A stretch of DNA of 64,000 nt from Dysgonomonas sp. HDW5A (GCF_011299555.1 NZ_CP049857.1:3906001-3970000); one strand, 5' to 3'; shown: positions 1-10,135, numbered from the stretch's first letter. Made by a program: numbers and translations. Notes: generated by a model from the letters alone, not told the origin.

Positions 1-107
1 ATTTCCAGAAATTTATGATTGACGAAAACGGTCAGCTTGTCGATTTTGTTCTACCAAAAGAAAGCCCGTTATCGGAAAAAATAATTACTTGGATTGAGAA
101 AAAGTAA
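1..107 (+). CDS. Glutathione peroxidase-like protein, C-terminal fragment
   Basis: Only the last 34 codons are in the window (frame from position 3, TAA at 105-107); the gene enters from the left edge. The visible tail contains FQKFMIDENGQLVDFVLP, which resembles the end of the thioredoxin-fold glutathione peroxidase family (a WNFxKFLIDxxG strand followed by a final helix). Such enzymes reduce hydroperoxides in the cytoplasm or periplasm. The catalytic Cys/Sec region lies outside the window, so the family call rests on the tail alone. No terminator hairpin is evident between this stop and the next gene. Confidence 0.6.
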   Translation, partial: FQKFMIDENGQLVDFVLPKESPLSEKIITWIEKK

Positions 108-182
108 CCTTAATAAATACAACACGATAAAATATAGCTTGAAAAGTTTCGATAATTTAACTTAAAATCGTAACATTGTAGT

Positions 183-201
183 GTAGAATAGAATATTCTA
201 C
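183..201 (+). other. Inverted repeat in the leader of the OmpA-family gene
   Basis: The 8-nt arms GTAGAATA (183-190) and TATTCTAC (194-201) are perfectly complementary around GAA. The repeat ends 35 nt before the ATG at 237. It could be a hairpin in the 5' untranslated region or a palindromic protein site; the 3-nt loop and AT-rich arms make the RNA hairpin weak. Confidence 0.35.
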
Positions 202-236
202 TATGTATTAATGTAAACTTAATAGAAATTACAAAT

Positions 237-1364
237 ATGAAAAAGATTATTTTAGTAGCAGCAACAGCTTTGCTGTCTATATCAGGTTTTGCACAAGAAA
301 AAGCAATTAAGAATTATGGTTTTTGGGATAATTGGTTTATCCAAGGCCAAGTCGGAGTTTCTCATACATTCAGTGAAAACTACCAAAGAACAGACCTTAC
401 TAACTTATTAAGTCCACATGTAGCTATATCTGCCGGTAAATACTTCTCTCCCGTTGCCGGAGCACGTTTACAGGTAGGAGGCTGGGAAGCCAAGAGTTTC
501 CTTTTAAGCGACAGAAGAACCTATAAATACAATTATATCCAAACGAGTCTTGATGGTCTTTTAAATTTGACCAATCTCTTTACACCTTATCAAGGTGATA
601 AAATGTTTAATCTATATGGTATTATGGGGGTTGGATATGTTCATAATTTTGGAGATTCGGAAGTGGGTGTAAGAACTCAAAACTCAATTATTCCACGTGT
701 AGGACTTCAAGCTGATTTCCGTTTAAACGACGACCTAAGTATAAACTTAGAAACTGTAGGAAATCTTATGGCTGATCAATTTAACGGAGTTGTTGGTGGA
801 AGAAAGAATGATGCCACATTAAACGTATTGGTAGGTCTTACATATCGTTTCAACAAAGGTGGTTTTGCTCTTGTAGATGTTGCTGATCCTGCACAAATTC
901 AATCTTTGAATGATCAAATAAATGCTCAAAGATCTCAATTGAGAGATAAAGACAGAGATATCCAAAAATATCAAGCAGAAATTTCTCGCCTTGCAGCTCA
1001 GCCTACTGTTGTAGAAGAAGTTGTAGGTGAAACAGAAGTATTGATGAATGCAGTAGTAGTATTCCGCTTGGGAAGTGCTAAACTAGAGCAAAATCAAGAT
1101 ATAAACATCTATAATGCAGCTAAATATCTACAAGAAAATCCTAATGTAAAAATCACTGTTACAGGATATGCAGATAAAGCAACTGGTACACCTGCAATTA
1201 ATCAAAGATTGTCAGAACAACGTGCACAAGCTGTAGCTGATATACTTATCAATAAATATGGTATTGCTTCAGACCGCATCAATGTACAAGCTAGTGGAGA
1301 TAGAGAACAACCATTCCAAATTGATGCTTGGAACCGTGTAGTAATCTTTACTGCAAACAATTAA
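237..1364 (+). CDS. OmpA-family outer-membrane protein (beta-barrel plus peptidoglycan-binding domain)
   Basis: A 375-residue protein with a clear signal peptide (MKKIILVAATALLSISGFAQ). Residues about 25-210 are rich in alternating aromatic and polar strands, as in an 8-stranded barrel. Residues about 217-254 look like a short coiled coil (repeated Q/R/D/K heptads). Residues 272-375 are an OmpA C-terminal domain; TGYADKATG (Asp313) and NQRLSEQRAQAV (Arg329) match the residues that hold the meso-DAP of peptidoglycan. By family knowledge it anchors the outer membrane to the cell wall, like the Omp40/41 type of Porphyromonas. It is a single-gene unit: a strong terminator follows 20 nt after the stop. 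Confidence 0.9.
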   Translation: MKKIILVAATALLSISGFAQEKAIKNYGFWDNWFIQGQVGVSHTFSENYQRTDLTNLLSPHVAISAGKYFSPVAGARLQVGGWEAKSFLLSDRRTYKYNYIQTSLDGLLNLTNLFTPYQGDKMFNLYGIMGVGYVHNFGDSEVGVRTQNSIIPRVGLQADFRLNDDLSINLETVGNLMADQFNGVVGGRKNDATLNVLVGLTYRFNKGGFALVDVADPAQIQSLNDQINAQRSQLRDKDRDIQKYQAEISRLAAQPTVVEEVVGETEVLMNAVVVFRLGSAKLEQNQDINIYNAAKYLQENPNVKITVTGYADKATGTPAINQRLSEQRAQAVADILINKYGIASDRINVQASGDREQPFQIDAWNRVVIFTANN

Positions 1365-1383
1365 TAATATCTATCCAGAATAT

Positions 1384-1418
1384 AAAAAAGGAGTTGCTTT
1401 AAATAGCAACTCCTTTTT
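1384..1418 (+). terminator. Intrinsic terminator of the OmpA-family gene
   Basis: Arms GGAGTTGCT (1390-1398) and AGCAACTCC (1405-1413) form a perfect 9-bp stem with a 6-nt loop, followed by TTTTT and preceded by six A, so it could work in both directions. Its position directly after the OmpA-family stop makes plus-strand use most likely. Confidence 0.85.
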
Positions 1419-1575
1419 AGTTTAAACGATTTAAGAACTAATTAGATAAGGTCTCAAAAATAACACAGAGGATCGACTTTAAGACTTTCTTATTATATTA
1501 CCCATAACACCTTCATAAGACGATTATTACTCTTGTTACCTTTTTTAGCCTGCTTAAAATATTCTGTGCTCATAT

Positions 1576-1606
1576 AAAAAAGTCACTCTCAATAAAGAGA
1601 GCGACT
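1576..1606 (-). terminator. Intrinsic terminator of mutAB (minus strand)
   Basis: Arms 1581-1590 and 1597-1606 flank loop AATAAA. Read on the plus strand the stem has one A-C mismatch; read on the minus strand this becomes a G-U pair, and the RNA then ends in a U run (complement of the As at 1576-1581). Both facts point to termination of the minus-strand methylmalonyl-CoA mutase transcript. Confidence 0.8.
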
Positions 1607-1632
1607 TTTAATATTATCTAATGGTTATAAGC

Positions 1633-3783
1633 TTAGTCTGCTAATAAGATTTCCATCATTTGAACTGCAGCTTTAGCTACAGATGTTCCAGGTCCAAAAA
1701 TAGCAGCTACACCAGCTTTATAAAGGAAATCATAATCTTGAGCAGGAATAACTCCACCTGCAATAACAATGATATCCTCACGACCTAATTTCTTAAGTTC
1801 TTCCATTACCTGAGGTATAAGAGTCTTATGACCTGCAGCAAGAGAAGATACTCCAAGAACGTTTACATCGTTTTCTACAGCTTGACGGGCAGCTTCTTCG
1901 GGAGTTTGGAACAATGGTCCCATATCTACGTCAAAACCACAGTCAGCATAACCGGTTGCAACAACTTTTGCTCCACGGTCGTGACCGTCTTGTCCCATTT
2001 TTGCAATCATGATACGAGGCTGACGACCTTCTTTCTTAGCAAATTTTTCTACTAGTTCACAAGCTTCTTGGAACGTTGGATCTTTTTTAGTTTCTGATGA
2101 ATACACGCCTGATATAGTTCTAATTATAGCTTTATAACGACCTACGACTTCTTCACATGCATCCGAAATTTCACCCAATGTTGCACGAAGACGAGCCGCT
2201 TCTACTGCCAATTCTAACAAGTTACCTTTTTGAGTTTTCACACATTCGGTAATTGCAGCAAGAGCTTTTGCAACAGCAGCATTGTCACGTTTTGATTTCA
2301 ATTCGTTCAAACGCTCAATTTGTTGACGGCGTACTTCTGTATTATCCACATCAAGAATATCAATAGGATCTTCTTTCTCCAGACGATATTTATTTACCCC
2401 AATAATAGTTTGTTGTTGTGAGTCAATTTTAGCCTGAGTACGTGCAGCAGCTTCTTCGATACGCATCTTTGGAAGACCTGTTTCGATAGCTTTAGCCATA
2501 CCACCTAATTTTTCAACTTCTTGAATCAGATCCCATGCTTTGTGAACTAATTCATTCGTTAAAGTCTCAACATAATAAGAACCTCCCCATGGGTCGATTT
2601 CTTTACAAATTTGAGTTTCTTCTTGTATGTATATCTGAGTATTACGAGCAATACGGGCAGAGAAGTCTGTAGGCAACGCAATAGCCTCATCCAAAGCATT
2701 TGTGTGAAGAGATTGTGTGTGACCTAGTGCCGCAGCCATAGCCTCGATACAAGTACGACCAATATTATTAAATGGATCTTGCTCAGTTAACGACCAGCCT
2801 GAAGTTTGAGAGTGAGTACGAAGTGCCAAAGATTTTGGATTTTTAGCACCAAAGCTCTTAACAATCTTAGCCCACAATAAACGACCTGCACGCATCTTAG
2901 CAATTTCCATGAAGTGATTCATACCGATTGCCCAGAAGAATGATAAACGAGGTGCAAAAGCATCTACATCTATACCAGCGTTAATACCAGCACGAAGATA
3001 TTCCATACCATCAGCCAATGTATAAGCTAATTCGATATCTGCGGTAGCACCTGCTTCTTGCATGTGATATCCAGAAATAGATATAGAGTTGAACTTAGGC
3101 ATCTTTTGAGATGTATATTCAAAAATATCAGCGATAATCTTCATTGAGAATGCAGGTGGGTAAATATATGTATTACGCACCATGAATTCTTTCAAAATAT
3201 CATTCTGAATAGTACCTGCCATTTCTTCCAGCTTAGCACCTTGCTCTAATCCTGCATTGATATAAAATGCCAAAATAGGAAGAACAGCTCCGTTCATAGT
3301 CATAGATACTGACATTTGATTCAATGGAATACCATCGAACAAAACTTTCATATCTTCAACTGAACAGATCGAAACCCCTGCTTTACCAACGTCACCAACT
3401 ACGCGACCATGATCAGCATCATATCCACGGTGAGTAGCCAAGTCAAAAGCAACAGACAAACCTTTTTGCCCAGAAGCTAAGTTACGGCGATAGAAAGCAT
3501 TTGATTCACTCGCTGTAGAGAAACCTGCATATTGACGGATAGTCCAGGGACGCATTGCGTACATACCCGAATATGGTCCGCGAACGAATGGAGGTAAACC
3601 TGAAGCATAATTCAAGTGTTCCATTCCTTCCAGGTCTTCTTTTGTATAAACCGGTTTTACAGGAATAAGCTCCGGAGTAATCCAGTCAGCTTCGGCATTC
3701 CTATTAGTTGCAGCCCATTCCGCAGCATCAGTTGCTGCAAAACCTGCATTCTTAATATCTATATTCTTAAAATTTGGTTTCAT
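1633..3783 (-). CDS. mutB: Methylmalonyl-CoA mutase large subunit (catalytic, B12-binding)
   Basis: A 716-residue protein of normal length for the large subunit. It converts succinyl-CoA and (R)-methylmalonyl-CoA using adenosylcobalamin, the step that feeds propionate formation in this phylum. The N-terminal TIM barrel carries the family stretch [20 protein letters not shown]. The C-terminal Rossmann-like domain has the cobalamin signature GQDGHDRG, with His601 as the lower axial cobalt ligand (Asp599-x-His601-x2-Gly604). It starts 18 nt after the small-subunit gene, so the two are co-transcribed. No methylmalonyl-CoA epimerase or MeaB chaperone gene is adjacent. I see no cobalamin riboswitch upstream of the pair. 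Confidence 0.97.
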   Translation of the reverse strand: MKPNFKNIDIKNAGFAATDAAEWAATNRNAEADWITPELIPVKPVYTKEDLEGMEHLNYASGLPPFVRGPYSGMYAMRPWTIRQYAGFSTASESNAFYRRNLASGQKGLSVAFDLATHRGYDADHGRVVGDVGKAGVSICSVEDMKVLFDGIPLNQMSVSMTMNGAVLPILAFYINAGLEQGAKLEEMAGTIQNDILKEFMVRNTYIYPPAFSMKIIADIFEYTSQKMPKFNSISISGYHMQEAGATADIELAYTLADGMEYLRAGINAGIDVDAFAPRLSFFWAIGMNHFMEIAKMRAGRLLWAKIVKSFGAKNPKSLALRTHSQTSGWSLTEQDPFNNIGRTCIEAMAAALGHTQSLHTNALDEAIALPTDFSARIARNTQIYIQEETQICKEIDPWGGSYYVETLTNELVHKAWDLIQEVEKLGGMAKAIETGLPKMRIEEAAARTQAKIDSQQQTIIGVNKYRLEKEDPIDILDVDNTEVRRQQIERLNELKSKRDNAAVAKALAAITECVKTQKGNLLELAVEAARLRATLGEISDACEEVVGRYKAIIRTISGVYSSETKKDPTFQEACELVEKFAKKEGRQPRIMIAKMGQDGHDRGAKVVATGYADCGFDVDMGPLFQTPEEAARQAVENDVNVLGVSSLAAGHKTLIPQVMEELKKLGREDIIVIAGGVIPAQDYDFLYKAGVAAIFGPGTSVAKAAVQMMEILLAD

Positions 3784-3801
3784 TATTTTCCTTCTTTAGC
3801 A

Positions 3802-5697
3802 TTAATTGATTCCTAATACAGCGTTAAATTTCTTCAATGTTTCAAGAACATTGCTCTTAACGTTAACGAAGTTTTCAATGCCTATAGCTTTCAGGTCATC
3901 TGTACAAGCAGGAGCACCTGCCACTACAAATTGCTCTTTACCTTTCACTAAGTTATAAGCCTCAGGAGCCAGAGTAGCATATTCATCATCACTAGAACAA
4001 AGCACAATTATATCGGCTTTTTTCTCACGTGCAGCTTTTACACCCTCTTCTACTGTTTGGAATCCTAGGTTATCAATTATTTTATAACCTGCACAACCAA
4101 AGAAGTTACCAGAGAACTGAGAACGAGCCAAACGCATTGCAAGACTACCTATTGTAAGCATAAATACAACCGGAGTTTTTCCTGATTTCTCAGTAGCAAG
4201 ACGAAGTTTTTCAAAATCGGTAGCTAAACGAGTGCTTGGAAGTGGTTGGAATTGAGCCTTAGCACTATCTGTAGAGCAACCACAGCCGCAACCATCTTTT
4301 GCAATCTTATTACCTGCAGTTTCTGTAATATTAGGATATTGATTAGTACCCAAAAGGATTTCACGACGAGTTGCCAATGATTTGAAGCGGTTATCAGAAG
4401 AAGCTTTAATTGCAGCTTGTACAACTCCAGCTTTAAGTGCTTCATAAAAACCTTTTTCATCTATTTCAAGGAACAATTTCCATGCCTGATCAGCTATAGC
4501 AGCCGTTAAGTTTTCAATATAATATGAACCTGCAGAAGGATCACTTATTTTATCGAAATGACATTCTTCTTTCAATAATAATTGTTGATTACGGGCAATT
4601 CTTTCTGAGAAATTATCCGAATCTTTAAATGATTCATCAAAAGGTAATACAGTTAAAGAATTTACTCCTGCAAGAGATGCTGACATTGCTTCTGTTTGAG
4701 AACGAAGCAAGTTTACGTGAGCATCATAAACAGTCATATTGTATGTAGAAGTTTCTGCGTGTGTATAGATTTTAGAAGCACAACGACAAATTCCATCTTC
4801 CGATTTGTTCGGACATTCATGATTACATGCAGGTTTGTATGCAGCTACAATCTCAGCCCACAACCAACGTGCAGCTCTGAATTTTGCTATTTCCATGAAG
4901 TAATTAGCACCAATACCAAAGTTAAATTTGATTTTCTTGGCAACTAATGCAGTATCTAATCCGGCTTCAACTAATTTGCTTAGAATTTCGTTTCCGTTGG
5001 CTAAAGCATATCCTAACTCTTGGTAGATATATGCTCCTGCATTATTAAGTTTGTTAGCATTTACGTTCAATACTCTAAAACGTGGAAGTGCAGCAGCAGC
5101 TGTAACTATTTCAGCAGCTTGTTTTACCCATTCAGCATTATCAACACCTTTTTTCAATATAGTTTTGAATGGATCATAGTTTACAGAACCGAAACATTTC
5201 AATAAATCTACATCTTTCGATTTAAGATAGTCAGCCAAAATCTTTACTAGCTCTAAAGATTTTCTGTGGCAGGTTGAAAAGTTCAACTCAACAGCTTCTG
5301 GACAAATATCATTCAATAGAGTTTTGATGTTTTCAGCATTCACATCATCGCCCTTGATAATAAATCCAAGAGAAGTAATACCTTTATTTAAAACCTCCAA
5401 TGCTTTTGCATTAGCTGCTTTGAAATCAACAACAGTGATGTCCTGACGAACATACCAGTCGTTATCTTTTTTTGTACCTCTTACATAAGGAAATTCTCCG
5501 GGTAAAGCATCTGCTGTTTTAAGCCCTTCAATGTTCTCGTTTCTGTAAAAAGGATTTACTTTAAAACCCTCGTCTGTTTTCCAAACAAGTTTTTTTTCGA
5601 AATCAGCGCCTTTCAGATCAGCAGTGATTTTTGCCATCCACTCTTCTGTAGATATGGCTGGAAAATCTGTAAAAAGCTTTTCTTTTAAATTTGCCAT
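3802..5697 (-). CDS. mutA: Methylmalonyl-CoA mutase small subunit
   Basis: A 631-residue paralogue of the large subunit with the same barrel plus Rossmann layout (for example YFMEIAKFRAARWLWAEIV matches the large subunit's [17 protein letters not shown]). The cobalamin motif is lost: where the large subunit has GQDGHDRG this protein has the region around SQFSGNFFGCAGYKI, without the axial histidine, as expected for the non-catalytic partner. Unusual here are two cysteine clusters: C291-x3-C295-x8-C304-x-C306 inside the barrel domain, and C470-G-C472-G-C474 in the linker before the C-terminal domain. First gene of the mutA-mutB unit; ATG at 5695-5697. Confidence 0.95.
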   Translation of the reverse strand: MANLKEKLFTDFPAISTEEWMAKITADLKGADFEKKLVWKTDEGFKVNPFYRNENIEGLKTADALPGEFPYVRGTKKDNDWYVRQDITVVDFKAANAKALEVLNKGITSLGFIIKGDDVNAENIKTLLNDICPEAVELNFSTCHRKSLELVKILADYLKSKDVDLLKCFGSVNYDPFKTILKKGVDNAEWVKQAAEIVTAAAALPRFRVLNVNANKLNNAGAYIYQELGYALANGNEILSKLVEAGLDTALVAKKIKFNFGIGANYFMEIAKFRAARWLWAEIVAAYKPACNHECPNKSEDGICRCASKIYTHAETSTYNMTVYDAHVNLLRSQTEAMSASLAGVNSLTVLPFDESFKDSDNFSERIARNQQLLLKEECHFDKISDPSAGSYYIENLTAAIADQAWKLFLEIDEKGFYEALKAGVVQAAIKASSDNRFKSLATRREILLGTNQYPNITETAGNKIAKDGCGCGCSTDSAKAQFQPLPSTRLATDFEKLRLATEKSGKTPVVFMLTIGSLAMRLARSQFSGNFFGCAGYKIIDNLGFQTVEEGVKAAREKKADIIVLCSSDDEYATLAPEAYNLVKGKEQFVVAGAPACTDDLKAIGIENFVNVKSNVLETLKKFNAVLGIN

Positions 5698-5832
5698 GGT
5701 TATAAATAATGTTTTAGTATATAGTTTTATTCTATTGACAATGAACAGTTTCCGATATACAAAATCTATTAATATATAGATAAATTCTTATGCTATCTGA
5801 AAGTGACTTACTTATATATCGAAAAAGACTCA

Positions 5833-5840
5833 CAAAAGTA
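5833..5840 (-). promoter_or_regulatory. Candidate -7 element for mutAB
   Basis: On the minus strand this reads TACTTTTG, matching the Bacteroidetes TAnnTTTG element. It sits about 135 nt upstream of the mutA ATG. No TTTG -33 element is seen at the usual 19-21 nt, so the call is tentative. Confidence 0.35.
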
Positions 5841-6047
5841 AAATATTTTGTTTGGTTTATAAAGTTTTTCAGGGATAATTTAAAACTATCAGCCTCTTTA
5901 TAGCAGAATATTTAACATAATACCTATAATATAGACTTTCCTTTTACCAGGGTCGCCTAAACAAGTCTAAAAAACTTTAGTTATCTTTTTTCCACTGAAG
6001 AAAGAATAAAATATTCCTTTTGTTTATGCTTAGTTGAATACTCCTTG

Positions 6048-6055
6048 TATTTTTG
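6048..6055 (+). promoter_or_regulatory. Candidate -7 element for the family-2 glycosyltransferase
   Basis: TATTTTTG matches TAnnTTTG. A TTTG at 6019-6022 lies 25 nt upstream, slightly too far for the usual -33 spacing. Its place just upstream of the ATG at 6109, and downstream of an in-frame ATG at 6034, supports the shorter protein start. Confidence 0.4.
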
Positions 6056-6108
6056 TTGTAATTTCGATTACGCCAAACTTATTTTATCATTCAATTGAGA
6101 GATCCAAA

Positions 6109-7116
6109 ATGAATTTACCTAAAGTTAGTATTATTATTCCGGTATACAATGCAGGATGTTATTTTGAAAAATGCTTGGATTCTCTGATTAACCAGACATT
6201 AAAAGAAATCGAAATCATTCTCGTTATTGATTGCCCAACAGATGGAAGTGATAAAATTGCAGAATTTTACTGTTCGATAGATAACCGCATTAAGCTGATT
6301 TACAACGAAGAGAACCTCCATACAGGACTGAGCAGAAATAGAGGTATGAATATAGCTCGCGGAAAATATATAGGATTTCACGACCACGACGACTACTGTG
6401 AACCCAATATGTATGAATTATTATATCAAAAAGCCGAGCAAGAAAAACTAGACGTTGTCAGGTGTAATTTTTCATGCATATATACAAACAAGACAGATTC
6501 TGAAAACAAAATAGAAAAATACAACTACCCAAGCACTCCCACTAATACATCTGATAAAGAATGGATATATGAGAATGTAAGCAATGGTAACATTTCATGT
6601 GTTATATGGAATCATATATACAATACTGATTTTTTAAGACACCATAATATAATATTCTTAGATTCAAGATCGATATGTTCCGAAGACAGTCTATTTTTTC
6701 TGGAAGTCTACCATAGCAATACACATAAAGTAGGAATCGTGCCTGAGTATTTATATTATCATATTTTTCACGCAACAAATACGGGTAAAATTTACGATTA
6801 CAGGTCTATAAAAAACAGGATCTCTTTTTTCGAAGAGTTATATGTATTCTTAAGACAAAATGAGATTGGAGAAAACAAATGCTTGACATTTTTATCCGAA
6901 CATGTCATTAAATCATTGTATACAGGATCCCGACAAGCTCTACTTCTATTTCCACTAAAAAGAGCTATCGCCGAAATACGATGCATCAAAAAAAGCCGAT
7001 TGATCAAAAAGTGTATCAATTTTCTATATAAAAAAGAAAATTCATCTATTTTACTTCACTTAAAACCTACCATTATCGCTTTTTCTTTGATCCTTAAATT
7101 ATCAACAAAGAAATAA
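6109..7116 (+). CDS. Family-2 glycosyltransferase (GT-A fold)
   Basis: 335 residues from the ATG at 6109; an upstream in-frame ATG (6034) would add 25 residues lacking family similarity and would lie before the likely transcription start. The N-terminus VSIIIPVYNAG and the region GLSRNRGMN...HDHDDY are hallmarks of GT2 enzymes: the acidic DxDD stretch binds the metal and nucleotide sugar. The C-terminal third is basic and unassigned, with no clear membrane segment. Such enzymes transfer sugars to LPS, capsule or glycoprotein glycans in the cytoplasm; the acceptor cannot be read from sequence. It stands alone, not in a polysaccharide cluster. Confidence 0.85.
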   Translation: MNLPKVSIIIPVYNAGCYFEKCLDSLINQTLKEIEIILVIDCPTDGSDKIAEFYCSIDNRIKLIYNEENLHTGLSRNRGMNIARGKYIGFHDHDDYCEPNMYELLYQKAEQEKLDVVRCNFSCIYTNKTDSENKIEKYNYPSTPTNTSDKEWIYENVSNGNISCVIWNHIYNTDFLRHHNIIFLDSRSICSEDSLFFLEVYHSNTHKVGIVPEYLYYHIFHATNTGKIYDYRSIKNRISFFEELYVFLRQNEIGENKCLTFLSEHVIKSLYTGSRQALLLFPLKRAIAEIRCIKKSRLIKKCINFLYKKENSSILLHLKPTIIAFSLILKLSTKK

Positions 7117-7158
7117 TATTCCACTAAAATTACGAATGAAATAATGAGTTTATTTCTG

Positions 7159-7190
7159 TTTGTAAATGACCCGAAAAAAAGTTATCTTTG
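7159..7190 (+). promoter_or_regulatory. Bacteroidetes-type promoter of parC
   Basis: TTTG (7159-7162) and TATCTTTG (7183-7190) are separated by 20 nt, a close match to the phylum's -33/-7 consensus TTTG-N19-21-TAnnTTTG. The parC ATG lies 45 nt further on. Confidence 0.75.
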
Positions 7191-7235
7191 AGTGCTTTTT
7201 TATTTTATTAAGATTTAGTTTACCAAGCTTCGTAT

Positions 7236-9938
7236 ATGTTTCCAGAAGATATTATTGACGAGAATGACCCTAATTTAATGGATGAACCATCTACTGATAA
7301 TGAATCGGAAGATGTGAATAAGACATCATCATCCCGATCCGAATACAAAATTCCGGTTAAAGATGGAGAGAATCAGTTACACCTGTCGGGGATGTACCAG
7401 AACTGGTTTTTAGATTACGCCTCATATGTAATATTGGAACGTGCTGTTCCGCATATTGCCGATGGACTAAAACCTGTACAACGCCGTATTCTTCATTCGA
7501 TGAAAAGAATGGATGACGGTCGTTACAATAAAGTAGCAAATGTCATTGGACATACCATGCAGTTTCACCCTCATGGAGATGCCTCTATTGGTGACGCTTT
7601 GGTTCAACTGGGACAAAAAGACTTGATGGTTGATTGTCAAGGTAACTGGGGTAATATTTTAACAGGTGATGGTGCTGCCGCCCCTCGTTATATAGAAGCC
7701 CGTTTATCTAAATTCGCTTTAGAAATTGCCTTTAATCAAAAAACGACCGAATGGAAACCATCTTATGATGGAAGAAATAAGGAGCCTATAACACTACCTG
7801 TTAAATTCCCGTTGTTATTGGCACAGGGAGTCGAAGGTATTGCTGTTGGTTTGGCATCCAAAATATTACCTCATAATTTTAATGACCTGTGTGATGCATC
7901 AATTGCTTGTTTGAAGGGTGAAGATTTTATTCTTTATCCTGATTTTCAAACAGGTGGATATGTAGATGTTAGTCGATACAATGACGGAGAAAGAGGAGGT
8001 GCTGTAAAGGTTAGAGCTAAAATCTCAAAACTTGATAATAAAACCCTAGTCATTACAGACATTCCTTACGGTAGAACTACGACCTCTGTAGTAGAATCGA
8101 TTCTGAAGGCCAATGATAAAGGAAAAATCAAAATCCGTAAAGTCGATGATATAACAGCTCTGAATGTTGAAATACATATACATTTAGCAGCAGGTGTGTC
8201 ATCAGATAAAACGATTGATGCCTTATACGCTTTTACCGATTGCGAAATAAGTATATCTCCCAACTGTTGTGTTATCTCAGGCAATAAGCCTCATTTCCTT
8301 ACAGTAAGTTCTATTCTTAGGGATAATACAGATAATACACTCAACCTACTACGTTGGGAACTGGAGATTCATAAAGGAGAATTGGAGGAAACACTGCACT
8401 TCTCTTCTCTTGAGAAAATTTTCATTGAAGAACGTATCTATAAAGACAAAGGCTTTGAGGATTCGGTTAATATGGATGCTGCAATAGAGTATATTGACAA
8501 TCGTCTAATCCCTTTCACTAAACTCTTTGTAAGGGAAGTTACTCGTGAAGATATTCTTAAATTGATGGAAATCAAAATGGGACGTATCCTCAAATTTAAT
8601 TCGGACAAAGCCGATGAGCTTATTGCCAGATACAAATCAGAGATAGAAGAAATTGAGCATAATCTGGCAAATATTGTCGATTACACTATTGCTTGGTTTG
8701 CAATGCTTAAAGAGAAATACGGGAAAAATCATCCACGTATGACAGAGATTCGCAACTTTGACACCATTGAAGCATCTAAGGTTGTAGAAGCAAATGAAAA
8801 ATTATACATCAATCGTGAAGAGGGTTTTATCGGAACCTCTCTTAAAAAAGATGAATTTATCTGCAATTGTTCTGATATTGATGATGTTATAATTTTCTTT
8901 AAAGATGGTAAATATAAAGTTGTAAAAGTTAGCGACAAAATGTTTGTCGGCAAGAATGTATTGTATGTTAATGTTTTTAAGAAAAATGATAAACGAACTA
9001 TTTACAATGCAATATACAGACAAGGGAAAGTCGGTCCTCACTATATAAAACGTTTTGCTGTTACAGGAGTTACCCGTGACAAGGAATACGATGTTACATT
9101 AGGTGACGATGGTTCTCGCATTGTCTATTTTAGTGCAAACCCTAATGGTGAAGCCGAAACTGTAAGAGTATTATTGAAGCCAAAAGCACGACAAAAAGTA
9201 CAGCTATTCGAAAAAGACTTTAGCCAGATAGCCATCAAAGGGCGACAATCAATGGGAAACCTGTTGACTAAGGCCGATGTACATAAGATCACCCTAAAAC
9301 AAAAAGGAAAATCAACACTTGGAGGACGAAAAGTATGGTTCGACCCTGATGTTTTACGCCTAAACTATGACGAAAGGGGCAATTATTTGGGAGAATTCCA
9401 AAGTGATGATCAAATCCTAGTTGTAAAAGAGAACGGAGATTTTTACACAACAAACTTCGATTTAAGCAATCACTATGACAGTGGTATTCTTAAAATTGAG
9501 AAATTCGATGAAAACAAAGTCTGGACAGCCGTTTTATACGATGCAGATCAGGAGTATATGTATCTAAAACGATTCTCGCTTGAAGCCTCTGCCAAAACAC
9601 AAAACTTCTTAGGAGATAACAATGCATCTAAATTGTATATTCTGACAGATATAGTTTACCCACGTATAGAAGTCATATTTGGTGGGAATGATAGCTACCG
9701 AGGGACTCTTACGATTGATGCCGAAGAATTTATCTCGGAAAAAAGCTTTAAGGCTAAAGGTAAACGAATTTCAACTTATGAGATTAGTAAAGTAAGAGAA
9801 CTAGAACCTACCCGATTCCCTGAAAAACAAGAGACTGAAGAGGAAGGATCTTTTGCTGTTGAGATTGACGATGAAGATTCATCTGACACAGATGCGATTG
9901 ATGAAATAACAGGACAAAAAAAGATTGATTTTGAATAA
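7236..9938 (+). CDS. parC: DNA topoisomerase IV subunit A (GyrA/ParC family)
   Basis: A 900-residue type IIA topoisomerase breakage-reunion subunit. The N-terminal 35 residues are acidic and probably disordered. The winged-helix and tower region follows, with catalytic Tyr152 in APRYIEARLSK. The quinolone-binding helix reads HPHGDASIGDALVQ: the residue equal to E. coli GyrA Ser83 is Ala116, while the acidic position (Asp87) is Asp120. The C-terminal part (about 530-860) fits the beta-pinwheel but I see no GyrA-box, which favours ParC over GyrA. It decatenates daughter chromosomes together with ParE, whose gene is not in this window. A good phylum promoter lies directly upstream. Confidence 0.88.
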   Translation: MFPEDIIDENDPNLMDEPSTDNESEDVNKTSSSRSEYKIPVKDGENQLHLSGMYQNWFLDYASYVILERAVPHIADGLKPVQRRILHSMKRMDDGRYNKVANVIGHTMQFHPHGDASIGDALVQLGQKDLMVDCQGNWGNILTGDGAAAPRYIEARLSKFALEIAFNQKTTEWKPSYDGRNKEPITLPVKFPLLLAQGVEGIAVGLASKILPHNFNDLCDASIACLKGEDFILYPDFQTGGYVDVSRYNDGERGGAVKVRAKISKLDNKTLVITDIPYGRTTTSVVESILKANDKGKIKIRKVDDITALNVEIHIHLAAGVSSDKTIDALYAFTDCEISISPNCCVISGNKPHFLTVSSILRDNTDNTLNLLRWELEIHKGELEETLHFSSLEKIFIEERIYKDKGFEDSVNMDAAIEYIDNRLIPFTKLFVREVTREDILKLMEIKMGRILKFNSDKADELIARYKSEIEEIEHNLANIVDYTIAWFAMLKEKYGKNHPRMTEIRNFDTIEASKVVEANEKLYINREEGFIGTSLKKDEFICNCSDIDDVIIFFKDGKYKVVKVSDKMFVGKNVLYVNVFKKNDKRTIYNAIYRQGKVGPHYIKRFAVTGVTRDKEYDVTLGDDGSRIVYFSANPNGEAETVRVLLKPKARQKVQLFEKDFSQIAIKGRQSMGNLLTKADVHKITLKQKGKSTLGGRKVWFDPDVLRLNYDERGNYLGEFQSDDQILVVKENGDFYTTNFDLSNHYDSGILKIEKFDENKVWTAVLYDADQEYMYLKRFSLEASAKTQNFLGDNNASKLYILTDIVYPRIEVIFGGNDSYRGTLTIDAEEFISEKSFKAKGKRISTYEISKVRELEPTRFPEKQETEEEGSFAVEIDDEDSSDTDAIDEITGQKKIDFE

Positions 9939-10135
9939 AAGAAGTACAGCAAAAAGTATTATACTATATTATTAAGTAAAACAAATATATAATGATATAC
10001 ATTAAGAATCATAACTATATATAAACATTACACTTACTAAAGTAATAAATAGTTTTCTGAACTTACAATAAGTAATTCTTATATTTACTATTTGCAAAAA
10101 CAATAAACGAGTCTGAAACCTTAAAATTTCGCACT

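Larger units (their letters stand above)
5698..6108. other. Divergent intergenic region between mutA and a glycosyltransferase gene
   Basis: This 411-bp AT-rich gap holds the start regions of two divergent genes. Candidate -7 elements are listed separately (minus strand 5833-5840, plus strand 6048-6055). I looked for a cobalamin riboswitch, a tRNA and small ORFs and saw none. Confidence 0.5.

Noticed and set aside
1828-5205. Several plus-strand ORFs of 60-85 codons opposite mutA and mutB
   Set aside because: They lie wholly inside strongly conserved genes on the other strand, have no family-like sequence, and have no promoter of their own; they are shadows of coding bias.
5698-6033. Possible cobalamin riboswitch upstream of the B12-dependent mutase genes
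   Set aside because: I looked for the B12-box and a multi-stem leader on the minus strand and found neither; only a -7-like element is visible.
7236-9938. Ala at the quinolone Ser83-equivalent position of ParC read as acquired resistance
   Set aside because: The acidic partner position is intact, and to my memory this residue is usual in Bacteroidetes ParC; it is more likely an ancestral state than a resistance mutation.
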